NCBI GenBank assembly: GCA_947462335.1
Contig: OX381709.1
Span: 42,812,933 to 42,876,932 of the forward strand
Source: Harmothoe impar
Lineage: Eukaryota > Annelida > Polychaeta > Phyllodocida > Polynoidae
DNA: 64,000 nt
Reading direction: 5' to 3'
The translations under genes and the position numbers were made by a program. The notes beneath the pieces were generated by a model. The model worked only from the letters and a program-made list of their open reading frames with translations. It was not told the DNA's origin and searched no databases. Shown one piece after another: positions 58,065-64,000 of this stretch. Every line of letters begins with the position of its first letter. Position 1 is the first letter of the stretch.

Positions 58065-58268
58065 ATACCTGGTCAGGCTCAGGAGGCAGTGATACATCAG
58101 CTGCTGGTACACAAGGCCTCCTCCTGGGCTGTAAAGCCTTCAGTCACCCTGCAGCCTGCTATCACCAACCCACACCCTACCCTCCTCCAGGCTCCGCACG
58201 CTGCTGAGTTACTCCGCACGTTAAAACTTTTTATCCAGCTCCGATATCACAGAGATATGGTGACCTAG
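58065..58268 (+). CDS. Candidate terminal coding exon, unrecognised
   Basis: After TACTTGACACAG the frame runs 67 codons from phase 0 to TAG: IPGQAQEAVIHQLLVHKASS, a Pro/Thr linker, then AELLRTLKLFIQLRYHRDMV. It looks like the C-terminus of a helical (HEAT/ARM-like) protein: two amphipathic helices separated by a proline-rich linker. Codon use is balanced and leucine is mainly CTG/CTC. An ATTAAA variant poly(A) signal lies about 85 bp after the stop. The acceptor's pyrimidine tract is only moderate. Upstream exons were not identified with confidence. I cannot name the protein. Confidence 0.4.
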   Translation: MPGQAQEAVIHQLLVHKASSWAVKPSVTLQPAITNPHPTLLQAPHAAELLRTLKLFIQLRYHRDMVT

Positions 58269-59776
58269 ATTACAGCCAGACTACCCGAGCTCAGTTCTAT
58301 TAATACCTGTAGCCCATAATCCATAGCATCAGCTTTGATGTTTATTTTTATTAGTATTAAATATGATATGCCTGCCATTTTATCTAAGGGTCTCTCATTT
58401 AGTTTCTTCGGTCTTCTTAAACTTTAGGCCAAACCTGTATCCAGTTCTAGAGTTTTGCCGGTATCTATTGCAACCCCTCAATTACTTTCCTTTTATCTGT
58501 CACTAATATATACTCTATGATGTAACGTCCATATAAAATAGTACCACGAATTTGGAGAGGGATATAGTAAAAAGTTTGGGGAAAACATCAATTTAAAACC
58601 AGGCAGTATTCTGTTCAGACTATTTCAGACTTCTTAAGACCACAAGGATCCAAACTTCCAGAGGCCATGAGGTATAGTGACCCTGCACAGATCCAGGTAC
58701 TCTACTCATGGAGGTCACACCTTATCTGACCTTGTGGTAAGCACCTACTAAAAATAGCACCATGCACGAGCAACTCATGGATGATGAGTGCTCTTGACGT
58801 GCGGGAGGCCTCTAGGTGATACTGGAGGACTTGTAAATATGGCTTGTTTTAAATTGAAATGCAGTGGACCACACTGCCGGCTAGCGCTACTAGCTAGCAG
58901 GAGGAATTCGGGGCAGGCAGACTGATTGGGGGGTACACGTCGTATACTCTAGGGACTAGCCGGGCAGGAGGAGTTCTGGCTTAGTAGAAGGTGTGGAGGG
59001 AGGAGGGGAGCGGCTTAGGGCTCTGACGTGGGGTAAGGTGTGGGAATTGACGAGAGATCAGGGTTGGAATGGAAAGGGGTATGGAGGGAGTAGATATGTT
59101 AGGACCACAATGATGAATATGGCTGCAGACATTTATCAATTGGATGATTTTTTTTAATGGGAAAAGAAAAAACGGTAATTTTTCAGTATGCATATTAAAG
59201 AATAATCAATGTACTGACAAAACACACAAATCCTACGAACACCTTGTGGAGAAAATAATCCTTTACATAGCCATGTGAAATTGCATGATCAGGTAAGAAA
59301 CTCAAGTAAATTACTCTTACACCAGAGCACTAAAAAATGCTATCTTATTTTTGCATTTGCTGAGAAGGGTGTATTGAGGGGAAGGTAATTGAATCAGACT
59401 GGTTAGAGACGAGAGACGGGGGTGGAAGCCAAGGGGGTTCACCCCCTCTTCCAGTGCCGCACGTGCAAGCCTTGCCTTGTACCTGCCCCCCAGGTATGTC
59501 TGGTATGTCAGGCATCAAGTGGGCTTTACTAAAGCTAAGTGCAGACCCTTCTAACTACCAAGGGCTGGGAAGGGGTTTAGTCTGTTCTGAGCAAGTTACA
59601 TGAGCTGCTCAGTCTCACACAGACAACCCTAAGTTACTGACCCTGACATAGAGCTATAGGACCGGACAATGTGGTAGACAAGATATGTCCTTATTGCTTC
59701 AATGCATGCAGTAAACCTCCTCACCAATGCTAGACATTGCCAGAGTTACGGTTTGTAGTTCATGGATGACATTAAA
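58269..59776. other. Non-coding stretch; one GAGCTGCTC site
   Basis: TGAGCTGCTCA at 59601-59611 is a full 11-bp dyad. Nothing else was recognised. Confidence 0.35.
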
Positions 59777-59892
59777 GGGAACGTTCACAAATGGCATCAC
59801 CAGCTTGTGGGTGGGTGTTTACAACTGCTAGATGAGGGGATAGACATCAAACTTGGGGTAAAACTTGGGGAAGTCATTTATGAACACTCCCT
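59777..59892. mobile_element. CRE-ended MITE, short copy
   Basis: GGGAACGTTCACAAATGGCA at the left and GTCATTTATGAACACTCCCT at the right with a shortened, 116-bp body; an internal deletion derivative. Confidence 0.7.
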
Positions 59893-60093
59893 ATCATAAT
59901 CTAGCAGCCAGTTTCCCATGGGCAAATTACTTTCCGTGGTGGGAATATTGTTATATATATATTGATAGGCCCTCTTTGACCCTGTTAACTAGAAACGATG
60001 AATCACAGCTTCCTACAGGACAATGGACGACTCTGGTTAGATCATGGATCTGAAGGCAGCAGACAGGAAGTTGTCCAGTCTTGTAAATCAGAT
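59893..60093. other. Spacer, nothing recognised
   Basis: No feature seen. Confidence 0.4.
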
Positions 60094-60181
60094 CCTTCCC
60101 TCAGGCCCATATCATAATAGAATACCATCATAATCGGCCTTCCCCCAAGTCCATATCATTATAGAATACCATCATAATCGG
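60094..60181 (+). repeat. 44-bp tandem duplication
   Basis: Two 44-bp units (60094-60137, 60138-60181) differ at about four positions. Both end AATACCATCATAATCGG. Confidence 0.85.
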
Positions 60182-60694
60182 TAATATAATCAATAAACAG
60201 CTACAGGCATGGGAATTATACCACTTGTCAGTGATTGATTAATGGTACTTTGACATAACTAACATGAACTAGGAAATGATTAATAGATGTTCCTAAGTAG
60301 TTCCTGTGTGGATTCCAATACCAACAATAAACTGTGGGTTTATAATATTCATCAGGCCTACTATATTTCAGTAACCCAATTTGATTCGTCAGCTTGAAAT
60401 CCCTGGCATAGTCGCCTCCTGGTGAGTAGCTCAGCCTGTCAGCACCTATCTACTCACGGAGCAGCTCAGTGGTAGTAAAGGACGACATGTTGGCAATAAA
60501 CCATAATTGAATTCTCCTTATTTCAACACAAGCTGGACAAGCCATTCCGGACCCCCCAGGGCATGTTTAACCACTTAGTATTACGGCTGTCACGACTGAA
60601 CCCACCATCACGGTGGTCTAAGGGGATGGTTGTGATCAGCCACGCGGAAAGGGTGCTCAGCGCGCACCCCCCTTTCTGTGTAACTGCTCACATA
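60182..60694. other. Non-coding; GAGCAGCTC pair
   Basis: GAGTAGCTC (variant) at 60424-60432 and GAGCAGCTC at 60459-60467, 35 bp apart, both followed by A. Nothing else was recognised. Confidence 0.35.
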
Positions 60695-61399
60695 CACTGA
60701 AAACTTAGGCATATCTAAAACTAATCACTACTGATTACTTTGGGTAATCATGCTGATTAGTAAGAGTAAAGTCATCACGGTGATGACTTTCAGTCATCAA
60801 CGTGATGACCGAAGTCATCATCTCGATTACAATATTTGCCACCAGAGGGCACCACTAGACAATAATCGAATGTGCAGGACCTACTACAGGCCATCTATAG
60901 ATTTATATCCTTATTAACTCTAATTAAAGGATCTTATAAAATCAAACATTTAAAGAATATTATCACATTAGAAACTCAAGTAATTTACAGTTAAGTTTTG
61001 ACCAAATTTCTCAAGAGCAGACATATGTGTACACATGGACACCTTTTGTCTGGCTTAAACCACATTTACTAATGCAAGAATATACTGTTGGTTACTATAC
61101 ACATAATGCCTTGTTGGGCTTGCTATGCGGGCTAGAAGTGCTTTCAATCAATGTATGATGACAGGTGAAGGGGGGGGGGGGGTGTTATTGATAATTAGGG
61201 ATTGATACCTTGTTGAACAGAGAAATAAGTTATATGAAATTAATCATAGATGATTTCAAAAAAGTAATCACGGTGATGACACTGGGTCATCACATATGAT
61301 TACTCTAGTGATTACTAAGTAATCACAGGTGTCGTCATCACTGTGATGACAAAAAGTAATCACTCTTGATTACTTTTTCCCCCCATAGAGTTTTCAGTG
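60695..61399. mobile_element. Non-autonomous CACTG-ended element 2
   Basis: CACTGAAAACT at 60695 and AGTTTTCAGTG ending 61399, flanked by TA on both sides (2-bp target duplication). The terminal ~130 bp at each end are built of palindromic words, GTCATCACGGTGATGAC and AATCACTxxTGATTAC, repeated four to five times: subterminal repeats as in CACTA elements. The sequence is unrelated to the element at 54371 apart from the CACTG tip and layout. Confidence 0.7.
60838..60855 (+). promoter_or_regulatory. CTCF-type motif inside the CACTG element
   Basis: GCCACCAGAGGGCACCAC matches the core of the bilaterian CTCF motif (CCACNAGRGGGC). It lies at the inner edge of the left subterminal repeats. Occupancy is unknown. 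Confidence 0.35.
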
Positions 61400-61509
61400 T
61401 ACATTCAATCTCCAAGCAGTGCTCAGCGATCTATGCTCAACGATCTATGCTGTATATCTGATGGCTTTAAACCTCTGCTGCACCAGAGCCCCAATACAAC
61501 TCCATGTGT

Positions 61510-61640
61510 GGCCATGTGACCCGTCTACGACGTCTCTGACGTCACATGTTGCGATTACAGCGCCATTAGCGGCGACGTTTACTGGCGGCATCCCCGCGCG
61601 GATCCCCAGGTATGCCGTCCAACTGGCGGGCGGTGAGAGC
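61510..61640. promoter_or_regulatory. Small CpG-rich patch with CRE
   Basis: CpG-rich: CRE TGACGTCA at about 61538, GCGCCATTAGCGGCGACG, and GCGCGGATCCCCAG followed by GTATGC, a donor-like border. It could be a short promoter plus first exon on the plus strand, but no start codon is convincing. Confidence 0.3.
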
Positions 61641-61818
61641 TTTATCGGTCTACACCACGGCTTACAGGGAGTGGCTCCAATGTCCTCATTGGATAGTTTA
61701 TTGCTTTAAACAAGTGAACACTTTTTTTTTCCAAATGAAAAAGGAATGGATACTTGATTCCAAATGTTTACACATAGATATTGAAAACTCAATCTCATGT
61801 GACAATATTTTGCACCCT

Positions 61819-61901
61819 CAGAAAAGTGAGCGTCACTGTCGCCAAAAGCACTCTCACCTGAAAGTCAGGCACTGCCTGGCTTTCATGTGAGAGTGCTTTT
61901 G
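61819..61901. ncRNA. Hairpin related to 45262-45360
   Basis: CAGAAAAGTGAGCGTCACTG then GTCGC corresponds to the outer left arm of the first hairpin. The inner stem (61843-61901) pairs CAAAAGCACTCTCAC with GTGAGAGTGCTTTTG around the shared TCAGGCACT. The outer right arm is missing, so the full stem is truncated. Two stem mismatches. Confidence 0.35.
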
Positions 61902-61905
61902 TATG

Positions 61906-63732
61906 AACACAGATAGATGACAATGTATAGAAAGAGTCATGATAAAAGGAATGATCATATCACTTTATCATGTACCTCTGTAAACCATTATGGACTAGTA
62001 TGTTGAAGCCTCCTATGGGTCAATGGGATCAGGCCATGAACCTCCTCCAGCAGGGACCTCCAGCCCTGGAGGCAATCCATCCCCCCCCCCCCCGAGCCTG
62101 TGGCTAGTTACTGGAGTGAATCCAACAGCCACAGACAAGTTGAGGCAATCCTCTTCTTGTGAGTGGCAGCCACTGATCCCAGCTTGTCAGATTACGTCCA
62201 GTCTCCTAATGGTATCGAGCTGCTCCCTAACATCCCACTGAGAGATGGGAACTACTCGCTGACATCAGGTTGAGCTATAGATGAGCTTCTCGGTCAGATT
62301 CACCTTATATTGAGTCTGGACGCTCATTGAAGGAATTTATAATTGGTTGGATGCCATAGGTTTCCATCCCGTTTTACTTTTCATACATTTCATACTTTTA
62401 AAGTATGGTGTGTCGTTAGAACAATTAAGATGGTATCTAGAAGCCAGTAAAAAGGTAAGGGAGTGAATTGCTTTGATTGAAATGTATTTTAAATTCAAGA
62501 TATCAAGTCTATAAATCGTAAGGGTTCACTGAGGGAGTCCTCTGATATATGTTTAATTAACTTTTTAGTTTTCAATAGTGAGTGTGACGTCCCTTGAGCT
62601 ATAGCATTACGTATACACGAAAACCCAATTATAAGTCTTAAGGGCATACTTATAGACTATAGTCGTGAGAAGTTTGCCAATGTGGGTGATAAATATTTTA
62701 GTAGTGAGGCTTAATCCCGACATCTCTGAGGTAATTGGGCACAATATAGAGTCGCTGCCGTTAGAGTTATACAGGATCCCAGACACCGACAGCCTCCTAT
62801 AGCGTTGATATACGGAGCTATTATTCCACATAATTGAAACATACCCAGCGTATAACGGCTTTCTGGATAACTCATGAATGGCATCGGTTCTCAAAGCTCC
62901 ACACCCCTCCTCAGCCTCGCTATAGTCTATTCATATTTGCAAGAAAAGGGGAAATCGGCCCCAGGATGAAGATTCCCTGACGAGCTGAGCAACTCAGAGC
63001 ATCTCTTTCAGACTAGGTTATTCTCATGGACTCACCGCTAGGTTATCATTGGGAGAAGGGTTCAGACAGGCCAGTAAAATGAGCAAACAGTTCTCCTCCC
63101 AACCTTGCCCACCGCCATCTCTCTACAATCATATTGCAATTAATCTGCTGGGAACTGGAGTGGGGTATAGGGGGCGCCACTGAATGCTGCAACCGTCCCA
63201 GCAGCCCCCGCGGCCGGTAATTGGCCCTGCTATCGGCGTCTGCTCGTAGCGCCACCCTGTGGGGGAAAACAGCCAGCGGGCAAGTACCATACAGATAGGG
63301 GTTACTCTTGGACGAGGCATTGTTAGCGTTAGCATAAGTGATAGATTACTATCTCTTCCTCCCTGTTGGTGCTACAGCATCGGCCATCTGTGCCCCCCTA
63401 GGCACTGAAATCCAATACCAACTCTTATATTTCTATGAGTTATTTTCTAGAGTCTTCACTTCAAGAAGGCCATGGTATTATCTGAGAAAATAAATTGCAA
63501 AGACATTGACGATTTCCTTCCAATCCTTCACCGATTTAGCGACTTAGGTATCTAAGGTGATAAAACATTGATGCCATACGGTTGATTATATGAGATGGTA
63601 TCTGCAAGAAGTATCACACTATGATGGTTGATGGTTGGTGACAGTCATAAAGAACATTTGGGACAGTATAAGGCTGGTATCTAATGTATACGAGATAGCA
63701 GTGCTAGATAGAGTAGGGGTATAGGAGACAGT
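61906..63732. other. Non-coding; C tract and degenerate GAGCTGCTC series
   Basis: A C run of ~14 lies at about 62081. GAGCTGCTC at 62217-62225 is followed by the degenerate copies GAACTACTC (~62250) and GAGCTTCTC (~62284) at 33-34 bp steps. A CpG-rich patch at 63110-63260 has open minus-strand frames without splice support. Confidence 0.35.
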
Positions 63733-63900
63733 ATGATGAAGGGCCGGTACGGCTGCATTTATTCCGACAATGAATCTGACGATGAGCTGAAAGGCCACAT
63801 TACGTGGTTGATAGAGCAGGCGATGATAGGACAGTCCATATGTAACCTCGCTTTAGCCACCCTCTATACCTTCCTGTATGTAGTGTGTAGTTTCACATAA
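63733..63900 (+). CDS. Small open frame or first coding exon, unrecognised
   Basis: ATGATGAAG starts a 55-codon frame ending at TAA; an in-frame TAG lies eight codons upstream. The product begins MMKGRYGCIYSDNESDDELK, an acidic tail-like start, then WLIEQAMIGQSICNLALATL and a hydrophobic end (YTFLYVVCSFT) that could be a membrane-anchoring helix. A TAT/GTAGTG donor-like site near 63879 would instead make it a first exon ending inside the hydrophobic segment. Codon use looks natural and the acidic-to-hydrophobic layout is unlike the random frames around it. No family was recognised. Confidence 0.3.
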   Translation: MMKGRYGCIYSDNESDDELKGHITWLIEQAMIGQSICNLALATLYTFLYVVCSFT

Positions 63901-64000
63901 AACTCACACACAACTAGATGCATTTACATTTGTATATTACATGTACATGTATATGTTTAATAGACTTGAGCATGTATATTTATAGTGTACAAATGACAAT

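Noticed and set aside
1..64000. CRISPR arrays, rRNA, prokaryotic operons, prophage
   Set aside because: No regularly spaced direct repeats, no rRNA-like blocks and no gene-dense strand runs anywhere in the window.

Overview
The window looks like intergenic and intronic DNA from an animal, most likely a marine invertebrate. I cannot place it below Metazoa from sequence alone. There are no long open frames, no prokaryotic gene packing, no rRNA and no intact tRNA. What is present is typical of an invertebrate genome full of small DNA transposons: short exon-like blocks with AG/GT borders, an ankyrin-repeat exon, CpG-rich promoter-like patches, many C/G homopolymer runs and at least six families of inverted-repeat elements.

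Genes. The only block recognisable as a protein family is a 98-nt ankyrin-repeat exon on the minus strand at 16211-16308. A CpG-rich patch with NRF-1, CRE, E-box and E2F-like sites (20320-20860) lies 4 kb upstream of it on that strand. Weaker exon candidates, chosen from splice borders, reading phase and protein-like composition, are a two-exon plus-strand 3' end (15331-15954), a small plus-strand pair ending before an AATAAA (27163-27359), two phase-compatible minus-strand microexons (32744-32777 and 27541-27590), a plus-strand 138-nt phase 0-0 exon (37158-37295), plus-strand blocks ending in stops at 50491 and 58268, and a 55-codon plus-strand frame at 63733-63900. None of these could be named.

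Mobile DNA, left to right. (a) Ten copies of a ~210-250 bp piggyBac-type MITE (TTAA flank, CCCTTTAAGGG end). One has been split by an 874-bp tandem duplication (6207-7954) and another carries a nested hAT-like element (21572-21736). (b) About ten copies or fragments of a MITE whose two ends each carry a TGACGTCA CRE palindrome, concentrated at 46.6-60 kb. (c) A MITE with AGGCC-A-tract ends (4237, 10553, 37465). (d) Two non-autonomous CACTG-ended elements with subterminal repeats and 2-bp target duplications (54371-55265, 60695-61399). (e) Two ~3-kb long-inverted-repeat elements with ~0.85-kb arms (centres near 13530 and 35520). (f) Two related hairpins (45262-45360, 61819-61901), a 99-bp palindrome (51912-52010), a TIR-bounded tandem array (35517-35935) and a purine minisatellite (about 50560-50830).

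The most unusual signal is not a transposon. The dyad-symmetric 9-mer GAGCAGCTC/GAGCTGCTC occurs 26 times exactly, where composition predicts fewer than one. It lies almost entirely outside the recognised repeats, is often extended to TGAGCWGCTCA, and is repeatedly paired at 20-33 bp. I propose it as an undescribed, genome-dispersed protein-binding or chromosome-organising site.
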